DNA of 64,000 nucleotides. Origin: Tetragonia tetragonoides (lineage: Eukaryota > Streptophyta > Magnoliopsida > Caryophyllales > Aizoaceae). The DNA lies in contig CM076148.1 of assembly GCA_038025085.1 (NCBI GenBank), positions 38,523,691 through 38,587,690 on the forward strand, given 5' to 3'. This document shows, piece after piece, positions 35,378-48,100 of the stretch (position 1 is its first letter; the number at the start of each line of letters is the position of its first letter). Under the pieces are notes generated by a model. That model worked only from the letters and a program-made list of their open reading frames with translations, was not told the DNA's origin and did no database searches. The translations under genes and the position numbers were made by a program.

Positions 35378-38300
35378 TTAATCATCATAGAGGGTCATCA
35401 GCGTAGGTATCTGGCCGTGATTTACAAAGTCGATTTTGTTCAATCTCATACAACACAAGACCTTTTCTGGTAGTTCCTCTTGCTTTTGTGCCTGCAAGTA
35501 GAAAAAAGAAATATGAAGATTGCTGGGTTAATACCTATACATAGGACTCAGGGTGAAACATTCTGAAAAAACAGGATGAAAAACATTGTCAGATTATTAA
35601 AGAAAGCACTTTGGTACCTGAATAGTCAAACCCAGATCAAGAATTCCTAATTTCAAGCGTTCCCTAAGGGATTCCAATGCTTTCCTAGATACATAGCTGA
35701 AGCGGTGCACATCTATGTCAATTTCAAAATAATCAGGTCCCTGCAAGATAAAAGCACAAGGTCATTAAGCCGATGCCAAAGGAAAGAAGCAGTGGCATTG
35801 CTACAGGAAAGAATGGCTCAAGCGGTCCTTTTCAGAATCTATCTGAAAGCAGCATTTGGTTGAAAGTCAGTGGCACTAAAACTGTGACATGGTTCGACAA
35901 TGAAAAGGAGTATACATCGTCGAAAGACAATATGCACACCTAAAGTGTCTATATCAAAGCCTACTATGTACATGTAGGGAACAACTGGAAAGAATAATCC
36001 AACAGTCAAAGATGGAATGATCTCATACCTTGAAAAATTCATGCTGAGGTCTTGACAGCACAGGTTTGTCCTTATAAGCATTTAGTAGCCTCTTTTCAGC
36101 AGAACTCAGCTGAAGATCTTCAGTATTTACCACGCCTGCCAAGATTTTAAGTCTTTCTCTGAAAGGAACTGTTGATTCTTTGCTGAAGCCTTTAAACTTT
36201 TCGGTTTCATTGTCCACCAGCCTCTGTATCAATAAAAGGCAAGAAGTTTTCAGCAGACGTAAATGATAAATATTTTGGATTAACTGTACAGGAAAGCTTC
36301 TAAATAAATTTAAAAGATTTCATAGAGGAGGTTGCTATAGTGAAGAAGTAAAAAGAACAGTAGAAGAAAGAGTTTGATTGCTAGCAAAGTAAGCAAACTA
36401 ATGACGTCGTGACACTTTTCACTGAAAACGAAACGATTTCAGATATTCAGAACTAAAGCATCAAAATTGTTAAGAATATATTGTCAAGGAATACCTTGAT
36501 GCTGTCTACAAATTCAGTGGGAATTTCTTTGTCAACATCTTCAGATAGCTTGAAATACAATACAAGGCTTATGCCTTCACCATTGCTGTCACCTAGGAAC
36601 ATGGCAGGAGAATATGCAGGCATCTGCAAAAGGAAAGCAGAACATATCATCAGACAATGAACTATTGCTAAAGACCAGTTCCAATAAATCATTCCTTTCG
36701 CCCAGCAAGTCCTTATCACAAGGAGTACAAAGCTGACATTTGTTTTTCGTTTATGCTGTCAGAAGTCTACTAGATAAACAAGATGGGAAGCTGAAGAAGA
36801 GGAAAGGGAGTAACCTGTATGTTAACAATCAACAGTGATGGCAATTTTCCGTTCCCTTTAACAGAAGGAAGCTCAAGGTGCTGAGCGACATGATTAACCT
36901 TTTGAGAGCAAGCAAACATATCAGCACCAATTGGAATATATGGACAGTAACTTGGTGCAGGATTTTTTTGTTTGTCTCTGCAAGTGAAATTGTCAACATA
37001 TATAATTAGATTTTCACATCAGTCTGTAAGAAGAGTATGATAAACCAAAGATGCTTAACAATGTACCTGAAGTAACTCTCGCCACGAACCCTGAATACTG
37101 AAGGTTGAATTGCAGACCAAGAACACGGAGCTGCTTTCTCACCACTTGCACAAGGAACCAGAACTCCTGCTCGTGGACGTAACATGTGTGCACCTGCCCA
37201 TAGGGTTTGACATATTGAGATATTTACCATCTAACATGTGACGACATGTATGCTCCCATCAGCAAAAGGAGGCCATGCTGAATATAATCCAAGTACAAAG
37301 AAGAAAATGCTTAACGTTTATGCTAACCTCCAAAGACACTACTAAAGTCATCATCAGATTCAGATTCTAGTATGCTCACTGAGTCAAACCATGCTTCTTC
37401 CTGGCATATTCCTGCATACACAACGTTGTCTACCATAAGACAATCAGGAACTTAAATCAGACCTCAGACGCAAATCTTCCATATAAAGTGTATCTCTTGA
37501 CTAGACATTTAAGAATTATGAAAATTACCCCTTGCAATACAATCTACAAGACATACTACTACCAAAACTCGGCCTAAAACTCTCACAGCACGAGTATCTC
37601 TTAACTAACTACAGGAAGCACCACAAGCATTAGATATGAAATGTGCACTGGAGCATAGCTTTTGAGGAAGACAATGAAAACTAAGAAATGAGAAGAACCT
37701 AATCAAAAGGAGGATATGAGTTAATATTGATTTTGTACACTCAGGCAAAGGACAAGAAAAGAGGTCAGGTGTAAGCTTTGTCTCTGTGTGTGTGATCTGC
37801 AGACAGGGATTCAGAAGTAATTATTCACTTAACCCTCTATCATAGCATATGATCATCCTAAACTTCAGGATTCTAAGACAACCAAGACAAGGTGAAATGA
37901 TTTAAGATGGCGTCCGGCTTATTAATTGTCCATATTCCGAAATTGTCACCAGTACATACACTAAGGGGGGCAAAGATATGATTGGTTTGATAGCTCACCA
38001 AACTAGCTGATTTAGATTTAATTCTGATGGTTCTGTTTATTGACCTGTGCCTATATTTAAGACTGTAGAGACTGACTTTCCTCTAAATAGTGATTTCACC
38101 AGTTAACTGAAATGAGAGGAAAGTAAGAATACCATTTTCATCAACATGGTTCCAGTGCACCTGAGTGAGATGGAATGATTTATTAGAAACTTCAGATCTT
38201 CTGCAGGTGGTAGTGCCTCCCTTCTCGAAGTCTATTTGAACAAACTCACTCACAGATATGCGGCTCCCAGCATCGCTGAGTCTTTTGATAGGAGCGTCAC

Positions 38301-38406
38301 ATATAGCTGTAGGCATCTTTCCACCACGACACTTTCTTGATCTACGCGTATACTTCTTCCTATGTGGAGCAACTCTTGAGTGTGAAGTCGACACACAGCC
38401 GCCCAT
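35378..38406 (-). CDS. DUF1336/EDR2_C protein, CW14-like, myristoylation motif
   Basis: Eight coding exons on the minus strand join to 402 aa: 38406-38133, 37411-37328, 37193-37067, 36977-36815, 36623-36495, 36223-36029, 35740-35618 and 35491-35378. All junctions are GT-AG. The N terminus [11 protein letters not shown] gives Gly2 for N-myristoylation and Cys4 for palmitoylation, followed by a basic patch [11 protein letters not shown], together a membrane-targeting signature. From about residue 145 to the end lies the EDR2 C-terminal (DUF1336) domain: [87 protein letters not shown] and a C-terminal [20 protein letters not shown]. It lacks the START and PH domains of full EDR2 proteins, as the short CW14-type members do. 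Lipid binding at membranes is inferred. No precise function is established. The 5' UTR is split by an intron (38498-40619). Confidence 0.9.
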
Positions 38407-38541
38407 AATTAGCTTCTGTAGGGGCTGAGGGGAACCCAACAACAACAACTACTGCTTGAGCTGACTCGTTGCTTGGAACTTGAGGGAAATGGGGTACCTG
38501 CATGCCAAGCGCGCATCCAGATATTAGACCATAGTAGAAAA

Positions 38542-38663
38542 CAAAATGAACATCCATACAAACACAGAATCCAAGTTTTTCTATCCTCAACAACATAAGA
38601 AAACAAATTGAACATCCATACAAACACAGAATTCAAGTTTTCTATCTTGAACAACACAAGAAA
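38542..38663. repeat. ~61-bp tandem duplication in the leader intron
   Basis: Two adjacent units share GAACATCCATACAAACACAG, CAAGTTTT, CTATC and AACAACA. The copies are close to each other in sequence, with an indel in the T run. Confidence 0.85.
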
Positions 38664-39125
38664 TCTAGCAGTACCAAGGGGCTACATACCAAAACTGAAG
38701 CCTAAACATAAACAACAAGATTGCAGTTCAGGAAACATACAGAACACTATAAATTCCTTCAGATTTCTGTTCTCTCCTCTTTCACTTATTATCTTAAATC
38801 ATCTATTTAACCCTCTTACAGCTGAGAACATATCCTTGTGAAACATTACATTCAGAGGACAACAGAGTTGTCTGCCTTTATCATCTCTTGAAGACACTAC
38901 TACCAGAATTATAATTAAAACATAATGAAACTAATCATGCTGCCACAGATTTTAGTGGTCCAATTCATTCCAACATCATCATCTCATGTGAGAAACTGCT
39001 CAAAAACCAGTAGCTTTTGCCAAAGTAGAACTAGTGACTTTGCACATACAAGTACATCAAAAATATATTCCCACCAAAGATACACGATGAAAGTAAGAAA
39101 ATAAAAATGGATCATTTCATGATCA

Positions 39126-39152
39126 AGTGCATCGCACGGGCTTAAAAACTAG
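39126..39152 (+). mobile_element. Possible Helitron 3' terminus
   Basis: The sequence AGTGCATCGCACGGGC, then TTAAAAA and CTAG followed by T, resembles the plant Helitron end: a GC-rich hairpin some ten bases before CTRR, inserted in front of T. The hairpin is short and no matching 5' TC end was found, so this is tentative. Confidence 0.3.
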
Positions 39153-41016
39153 TTAACGTCTAATTAATATAGTTAGAGAAAATTACCTCAATAATCAATG
39201 GCACTCCATCAAGGGAAATCTCACTTCATGTAGTAGCATTCTCTTTTCAGAAAATCCCTATAAATGATTAATTATCCAGTGAGGATACAGAAAATACTTG
39301 GTACTTTCAGTTTAAAATTAAAAAAATAAAGGAATATAAGACTTTGAAGTCTAAACAGGCTAAGTCAATGTAAGCACATTTGGAAGCTATTCAAAAGCAT
39401 AATTCTTGTGATGATAATCACAAACCAAGTTCTGTTTTTGTTGCTTCTTGGCTAATATACCTAAGAATATATGCTAATTTTGCATCCAGAAACTCTAATT
39501 AGGCTCCCAAAGTGGCTTTTTTTTTTCTCTTAGCTAATGGAAACTCATTGGTAATATAAGAGTCATCATCCTAATGATTATGCATAACTGATATATATAT
39601 TCTACAAAAAAGAAATTGGTGATTAAAAAAGGTAACAAAATAATTAATAAAGAAAAGTTTCCCTAGATGTCCCCATCAGCAGTTCAGCACAAGTTCACAG
39701 AAGACAAAGAATGTCCAAAACAATTGATAAAAAGCCATTTTCAATCCCACATAAAGGTTTCTCTTTTTGGATGACCAACCAATAGCAATTCAATAATAAT
39801 CTCAAATAGGGGAAAATAAGATAAAATAATTAAAAGTAGAGAGGAATTATTATTATAACACTTGACATTGTTACTCTGTCAATTTGTACATGATTTAGTC
39901 AATTAAACCAGTGGAGGAAACATTATAAAAAGAGATAATGAGATCAAGCTCATATATTAAGTAAATCACTGGTCAATTCAAAGAAATGGAACTAAAATCT
40001 GGAGGATATAGGGGAAGATTTTCCAAAAAAGAGCACAAAAAATTATACAAATTAGAAATGATTTTCAAATACTGCCCATTTTACTTAATCAAAGGGTTTT
40101 GTTAAGATAACCCCCAAAAAATCAATAACTTAACATTGAACTAGGACAGTTGGATAAAGATGACAACTTAGCTTAGGTGGGGGAGATATTTTCCAATAAA
40201 ATCTGAAAACTGAACCTTTTTCTTTTTTGATAATTAAAAGAAAAATATATCAAATAAAACTCTAGCCTAATAAAAGCATCATAGTATTAGTTAAGACTTT
40301 GAACCTTCCCCCACTTTGAAAATTGAAAGTTTCTTAACAAATTATTCCTCAAATAAATCAAAAGATGTTCAAGTGCATCATAAAAGTATCTTCCAAACCG
40401 TATTGAGGGTTTGATTTCTATCAACATACTCTAACACCCAAAAATTAAAAAATACAAATCATTCTTTTAACAAACATTTCCCTCTAGATAATTAATAAAT
40501 GATCGAACATTGTTATATACCCCTATTCTATGATTACTTTCTCGTTAAAAATATCAACTTTTAACTCATAAAATCTTTAACACGTGATTGATTAGTTTCA
40601 CACGAAAGAAAATACAAACCTGATAGAGAAAAAGAGAAAAAGAGAGGGCGAAGCGATGAATTCCGGCCAACATCGTCGGAAATCAAAAACTTCCCCTCTC
40701 TAACAATAACCAAAACAAATCAAACCACCAAGCAAATCAACCCCTTCTTTTTGGATTTTTTTTGTTTTTTAAATGATAAAAAAGAGAGCTCCCAAATTTC
40801 TCCCCCTGTCTCAATTACAATGTTTGCCAAATAGATAAATTGAGGATTCTCAACAGAGACAGAGGTAGAAACAGAGAGAGAGAAAAAAAAGAGAAAAGAA
40901 AAACAAAAGACAACATACAACACCAAATACAAGTATAGAGAGGAGAGAGAAAATTTGTGGCTGCACCTCCGTCTACTTCGGATCCGACATTTCTTGCCCG
41001 CCCTCATTTAAATCTT

Positions 41017-41034
41017 CCCCCCCCCCCCCCCCCC
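41017..41034. repeat. Homopolymer C18
   Basis: A run of 18 C lies just upstream of the inferred leader of the DUF1336 gene. It reads as G18 on the gene strand and could form a G-quadruplex in the promoter. Confidence 0.8.
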
Positions 41035-42377
41035 AACACACTTTTGTCTCTCATCTCTCTATAATTATTAATATCTAAATTCTAATATTTATTACCTAAA
41101 TAAAAAGAAAAACAAAATCTAATATTTCTTTCTATTTGTTTTTTTGTAAATTTGGATCTTTTAGATTGATTTTGATTATCGGTTGGGGAAATTCGCGGGG
41201 TTGGCTTTTGTTATTTGGGGTCCCTTTTTGCCATTAATGTCCCCATCTAACGGACAAAAGCTACGGCTAGCAATTATTGTTAGATCATACAATGTACTAT
41301 ATTAATATTCTAAAATAATTATTTTTAAAAACAAAATCCAATACTAATATGGTAGTACCAACTTCATTTCAGAATAAAATAATTTTATTCACTTTGTACA
41401 TCACAATATTGACCATTAATTTTATTTATGGAGTACTATTTTACTAAAAGTTCATTAAAAAAATTAAAGAGTATTTTTTTTTTGGTCTGAAAAATTAAAG
41501 AGTATTTTTGTGTAGAACTACCCTTTCATGGAAAATCGAGTGTCATTTTTCATACTTATAAATCAAAATAGTGGCCATTTAATTTACAAATGGTTCCCTT
41601 CAAAAAATTAAATTTTAAAATTTGGGCGAATTATCTATACTAGAAAGAGTCGTAGTTGGTGTTCATTATAGATTTATAAATCATTTTGTTTTACTTTTTG
41701 TTAAACGGATTGAATTGAATTAAACCAAATCGAATTAAGTTAAACTACACTGAACCAATTCTAAAATAAGTGGAAAAGAAAACATTTACTACTATAAGCT
41801 AATCAATCAAATAGTTACCAAACATTTTGTAGAATACGCCCATAATTTATGTTTAGATTGTCATTATTATGTTCATTAAAAGAGTGGGGACAAATGAACT
41901 CGTGACTCAGAGTGAGGTTAAGGAGACAAGAGTGGGGGAACATCATATAAGTTGATGTGATTTGGGATTGTTAATGTAGTTGTGTGTGAGTGTGTGTTTT
42001 ACAAAAGGGTCATTAAAGCCATTAGCCACCCACCATGATGCCAGGCTTGATGATGTTATACTTTCGGAGAATGATACATTTACCTACTAGGGTTGGAAAT
42101 CCAATTCCCTTTTGTTTTTATCTCTTTCCTTTATTTTTAATTTTTCTCTCATCTATTTTCAAGAAATGACATTTAAGGTAAGAGACAAATAGGTACAGAG
42201 GGAGTATGGGTTACCCACCCACTGGGTCAACCAAACATTTTCCTATACTTCCTATCCCATAATTGATTAGCTCCTTAATTACACCCCATTTCTCTAGGTA
42301 TGGAGATGTGGGAAATTAAATATACACATGGTCATAAATACTTATCTGATCATATGATTATGGGGCCTAATTAAATA
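41035..42377. other. AT-rich spacer
   Basis: Promoter side of the DUF1336 gene followed by AT-rich sequence. A fragment with GAATTGAATTAAACC near 41710 resembles the interior of the pentamer-repeat MITEs. No gene is seen. Confidence 0.4.
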
Positions 42378-42632
42378 CTCCCTCCGTTTCACCAAAATGT
42401 TTACACTTTATTTTTTAAGCTTAAAAGTTCACAAATTTTGACTATGAATTAGTGAAAAGTACAAAGATTTATGATGTCAAAATACTATTGTTAGATTCAT
42501 TTTAAAGAATACTTTTGAAAAATTATAATTTCATAATTTATATATACATATAATTATAATTATCTACGATCAAAGTGGTGCATTGGAGACCGTGAAAAAA
42601 CAAATGTAAATATCTTCACGAAACGGAGGGAG
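42378..42632. mobile_element. Stowaway MITE, 255 bp
   Basis: The ends are CTCCCTCCGTTTC and GAAACGGAGGGAG, with TA on both sides (42376-42377 and 42633-42634). This is the standard Stowaway structure mobilised by Tc1/mariner transposases. There is no coding capacity. Confidence 0.93.
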
Positions 42633-43450
42633 TAACGTGCATGATTTTGAGCAGAGTTTCTACTACTATTGTTAGTAATTGTCTGTAACAGAACAATGTT
42701 TGATCTGCCTGTGAATAATCTACTTATATGATATCGAACAATAAGGTTTGATTTATATTAGTCGATAGTCTACTCATATGATATAAACTACACATATATA
42801 AAAAATATTAAATAAAAAGATCATGGCGCTCCGATCTACTTATGCATTAGGACTAAAATGAGTTATAAGAGTATTTTCCACTTAAAATCTAAAACAACAA
42901 CACACCAAAAAAAAAATTTAATAATTAACAATGCCCACCTTAATATGGGTAAACTATCCATTAAATAGATAAATATTTACTGTAATTCAGTTCAGTTCAA
43001 TTCATGAGTGAAATTCGATTCAGTTAACCTCATAGGGTAAAAACACCCTCTCTACAAGTGTTAAGGTTTTCAAATATCTATGTGAAACCTAGGATTAGAT
43101 TTTAGTGGATGTACAAGGTCCTGTTGATACTGTAGTGATATAATTAGAAGGCATCTTTGGACAACTAAGTTAGCCATACACCTTGTGTATATTAGAGTAC
43201 ATCTTTGGATGATAGTGTTTTAATGAAGCATTGGATCGGATGATTTGACCAAGTTAATTACAGTAGACCGTACCTGGTCAATGATTGAAGCGATCAAGCA
43301 ATAAGTTATTCGAACTTTGGACGACGATGAATTGAAGTTTATGGGAAATGTAACGGATCATGTTTTTTTGTTTTGGAGTTCTAACTAATCCAAAGACCAA
43401 AGTCATCTACCACCTATTTTAATGAACAACATTAAACTTAATTGAACCAA

Positions 43451-43760
43451 GATCCTATTCTGCCCAATTTAATTCTGTTTATTTATGTTTATTTCTGCAA
43501 ACTTTAACAAACTTCAGCAAATTTCAATAAAGTTAAATAAAGTTAAATAAAGTTCAACAAAGTTAAACAAACCAGCCAATATACAAACTAGTTATAAAAA
43601 ACACTTAAATCAACAAAAATAAACAAAGTTCAACGAAGTTCAACAAAGTTAAATAAAGTTAAATAAAGTTCAACAAAATTCAACGAAATTCAACAAAGTT
43701 CAACAAAAATAAATTTTCAGTAATAAATATAAACGTTTTTCAGTTGGGGAGAACAGACCC
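43451..43760. mobile_element. Degenerate Tourist-like MITE with AAAGTTCAAC array
   Basis: The left end GATCCTATTCTGCCCAATTT pairs imperfectly with the right end CAGTTGGGGAGAACAGACCC, and TAA follows at 43761-43763. The interior is a tandem array of variants of AAAGTTAAAT and AAAGTTCAAC. The left TSD is not preserved. Confidence 0.55.
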
Positions 43761-44894
43761 TAAGGCCTTGTTGATCTCTTCGATGGAAACTAAGGCCCTG
43801 TTCTATTTTTGATGGAATGGTACGGGACAGTTAGGAACCGAATTGAATAAAATAGAACGACGACGCGGATAACGACAAAAAAAATGTGAGACAAAATGAA
43901 ATATAAAATATGGAATAAAATGGTAGGAAGCGAAATTAAATAAAACAGATTAAAACCAAACAGAATGCAACATTAAAATACGAAAAAGAACAAAGGCCTA
44001 AAAATAGATAGTGTAGTTGAAAAGAAAAAAGAACACACCTCAACACTAAAACACACCTCAACGTTCTTCACTCAAGAATTGTAGTTGGTACACAAATAAA
44101 AATCGTTCAACTATATATATTTTCTCTCAAAATAGAACGTCCCAAAATTATTTTTCTACTTAAGCCACCTACCACTAAAGGATAATAATTTTGAGTGGAT
44201 TAAGCATTGAGGACATGAAAGAATAACAGCTGTTATTTAACAAGAATATGATACCCTTCTTTCTTATTTTAGCCCCTTTTCGGCTGTTAAGTACTAAAAC
44301 CAATCAAGAAATGCATTAGCTAGCTAGCTAAGCTAATTTTATACGCATTACCCACTTACCTACTTGTGCCTAAATTTGGATGCATGGGACCTAATCTTTG
44401 GACTTTATCACCACTTTAAATTAAAGAAGCTAAGGGCCCTAAGGCTATATACTCCTATTACTACGTTGAAAAATAGGGAGATAAAATTCAAAGCAAGTTT
44501 TCAGCCACTAATTTCATTCAGTCATATTTATCTTCTTCTATTATGATAGTATTTAATTTCTTATTCCAGCTTACTGAGCATGCATGTTTAACATCTTCGA
44601 TCTCTAAAGTGTTTCAGCCATGCATGATCTAGAATTAGTAACACAAATCTTGATCTCCAAATTATGAATCAGTGGCGGTTCTAGGAATCAGTACGTGGAT
44701 GCACCTTTTTATAATACATAGGACATTTCTTAAAAATTATATTATAAAAAATATTTTATAAAGAAAAATTATTAAAATATTGCTCTAAGTGGGCTCCATG
44801 GAAATCACTTCGGCATATATATATAAATGTGTTATTTTTCACTAAATTGAACTGAAATGATCGAATTTAACTAATTGAATTGAATAGTAGTAAT

Positions 44895-45167
44895 TGATAT
44901 TTTAAGAGAAACAAAGATCAAAGAATTACTCTCTTTATTGCTTAAGAAACTCTCTCAAAACTTAAGCTCTCTTTTATCTCTCACCAATTGATTATGATGC
45001 TACATACCAGCATCTATATATATACAAAGAAAGGAGGTGAATCCGATTCCTAAAAGGAAACCTACATAATTAGATAACTTCTAATTCTAAATGTATATTT
45101 AGCTTATCTCCTAAATATACTCCGATTCCTTATCCTCTTTAATATTGGCTTCAAGCTTAAGCCAACA
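44895..45167 (-). repeat. 3' LTR of the copia element
   Basis: 273 bp, TGATATTTTAAGAG on the plus strand at the left and AAGCCAACA at the right. It differs from the other LTR at the fifth base, at a TTCTAA/TCCTAA site and at a GGC/GGT site. Confidence 0.95.
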
Positions 45168-45178
45168 TTCACCCTCCT
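45168..45178 (-). other. Polypurine tract
   Basis: The minus strand reads AGGAGGGTGAA directly next to the 3' LTR, the position and composition expected for the plus-strand primer of an LTR element. Confidence 0.8.
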
Positions 45179-45194
45179 AAGCTTGAAGTCATTC

Positions 45195-48100
45195 TCAAGC
45201 TAAATCCTTCATACCCATAAGGTCCCTCATCTCCTTGAATTTGAGTCTTCCAAGAGCCTTTGTTAGAATGTCTGCCTTTTGCTCATTTTTCGGAACATGT
45301 TCTACTTCTATTAATCCTTTCTCAACACATTCTCTGATAAAATGATACCTCGTATGTATGTGTTTGCTTCTACCATGAAAAACCGGGTTTTTAGTGAGAG
45401 CGATTGCAGATTGATTATCAATTCGAATGATAACCCTTTTACATATCTTTCCAGTGATTTCACCAAGTAAATTTTGAAGCCAAATAGCTTGTTTTGCTGC
45501 CTCTGTGCCCGCCATAAATTCAGCTTCGCAAGATGATAACGCTACAGTTTCTTGCTTTTGTGAACACCAAGATATTGGACTTCCGCCAAGATAAAACACA
45601 TGTCCTGTGGTGCTTTTTCCATCGTCCGGATCCACATTATGGCTACTATCGCTATAACCAACTAGACTTGTTGCTTCTGATCCAGCTTGTTTAAACTCCA
45701 ATCCGAAATCAACAGTACCTCGTAAATACCTTAGACATCGCTCCAATGCTACTCCATGGGATTGCTTCAGTTTTTGCATATAACGACTTAGTACTCCTAC
45801 ACAATAAGATAAATCTGGTCTTGTGTGAAGTAAATAACGAAGACACCCAATGATCTTTCTATAACTTGTCGCATCAATATCCTTTTCTTCTAGCCCTGTA
45901 GATAGTTTAATTCCAGCTTCCATAGGTGTATGCATCAAGTTGCATTCCTTCATTCCAGCTTCTTCTAAGATCTTTAACGCATAGCGTTTTTGTTTTACCG
46001 TAATTCCTTCCTTGTCTTGACATATCTCCATTCCTAAATAGAAAGATAACTTGCCGAGGTCGCTCATCTCAAATTTGGATTCCATCTCTTTCTTGAACTC
46101 AATGATAACCTCCAAGCTCGATCCCGTAACAAATAAGTCATCAACATATACTGCAACAAGCAGGATTTCTTGCTTTCCTTCTCTTCGATAAACTGATGGT
46201 TCTTTGGAACACCTTTTAAACTGAAGATCTCGAAGTATTTGATTTAACTTGTCATTCCAAGCTCTTGGAGCTTGTTTTAATCCATACAATGCTTTCTTGA
46301 GTTTGTAAACTTTGCCTTTGCATCCTTTTACTTCGAAACCTTCCGGTTGTGTAACATAAATTGTCTCCTTTAGTTCTCCATGAAGGAATGCTGTTTTGAC
46401 ATCAAGATGATGTATTTCCCATCCATTAGAAGCTGCAAGATTAATAAGAAGGCGAATTGTCTCAATTCGAGCCACAAGCGCAAATACTTCCTCATAATCT
46501 ATTCCATGTTTTTGCACATATCCCTTGGCGACGAGTCTTGCTTTGTATTTGTTGATGCTACCATCTGAGTTTCTCTTTAGTTTGAACACCCATTTTAAAC
46601 CAATTGGTTTAATTCCTAGCGGGGCATCTTCGAGGTTCCAGGTTTGGTTCTTTGTTATTGATCGGATTCCATCTTCGCATGCTATCAGCCAAGCCTTCGA
46701 TTCTTTAGCTTCAGAGAAGTTACGTGGTTCTTCATTTAAGCATAGCGATGGATACTCACCTTCTTCTTCTGCCATCATTACGTAGTCATTGAGGTAACTT
46801 GGTTTAACGCTTAATCGTTGTGTTCTTCTTGGAATCAGATGATCTTGATTTTCTTCTGTAGCTTCATCATCTTCTTCGTTATCTGTTTCAATGGTAATGT
46901 AATCTTTTTCTGGATTTTGGATGTTGCCTTCATTATTGTTGTGCTCTGTATTTCCTCTGTTTTCCGCTGCTGTCAAACCAGAGCTTCCAAAATCTGAGTT
47001 CGATAAAACAGAATTATTTTCTGCATGGGTACTGATATCGACTCCGTGATTACCGAATTCTCCAAGTTCTATACTAAAATCTTCGATATCGTTGGTTGTT
47101 TTATTCTGTTGATTCCAATCCCAGCCTCTTGACTCATCAAACACAACATCACGACTAACGATTATCTTCTGATTAGTTGGATCAAACATCCTGTATGCCT
47201 TTGTTCCTGGTTCGGTTCCAAGGTGTACTAACTTCTTTGATCTATCATCTAGTTTTGTAAGATGCTGTGCTTCTGTTTTAGCAAAACCGATACATCCAAA
47301 AATTCTCAAATGCTTAACATTAGGCTTCCTCTTCTTAAACGCTTCATATGGAGTTTGATTTGCTAAAGCTCTTGATGCAACTCGATTGATTAGATAGGTG
47401 GAGTGTCTCACCGCTTCTCCCCACAAGTAATTTGGTATGTTCATGTGTTTTAGAGTGCTTCTTGTCATCTCCAACAATGTCCTATTTCGCCTCTCTACCA
47501 CTCCATTTTGTTGAGGTGAATATGGAGCTGTTAAGTGCCTTTTTACCCCAGATTTTTCACAGAAATTCTGAAATTCTAAAGATGTAAACTCACCACCTCT
47601 ATCTGTACGAAAGCATTTGATAGCAGCTCCAGTCTCTTGTTCGACTAGTGTCTTGAATTTTCTGAACTTGTCGAATGCTTCTCCCTTTTCCTTTAATAGG
47701 ATTGTCCACATATAGCGGGAATAGTCATCTATTAAAACAAATATATATCTGTTTCTCGCCGGTGTAATAGGTCCACAAAGATCTCCATGTATAAGTTCAA
47801 GCACTTGAGAAGCACGATATTTGGCAACTTGTGGGAATGATCCTCTCGTTTGTTTTCCCAGCAGACACGAAGTACATATTTCTTTTCCAATTACGATTTC
47901 AGGGATCCCGACCACTAGTTCCTTCTTTACCATTGATTTCATTGATTCTACTCCAATATGTCCTAATCTAGCATGCCATTTGCTTGAATCACTTGTGGTT
48001 ATGAGTTGAAAGCACCTTGTATCAATACTTTCTAAGATCACTTTGTATAGTCGATTCTTCGATCTGCTAGCTCTTGTGAGCAAGTTTCCTTCTTTGTCGT

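Larger units (their letters stand above)
38407..40980 (-). other. 5' UTR and leader intron of the DUF1336 gene
   Basis: Upstream of the ATG the minus strand reads GGCATGCAG then GTACCCC, a good acceptor at 38498, giving a 5' UTR exon at 38407-38497. A matching donor (TATCAG then GTTTGT) lies at 40619. The intron would be about 2.1 kb and AT-rich. The first exon (from 40620 up to roughly 40980) contains GA-rich leader sequence. The assignment is by splice consensus only. Confidence 0.55.
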
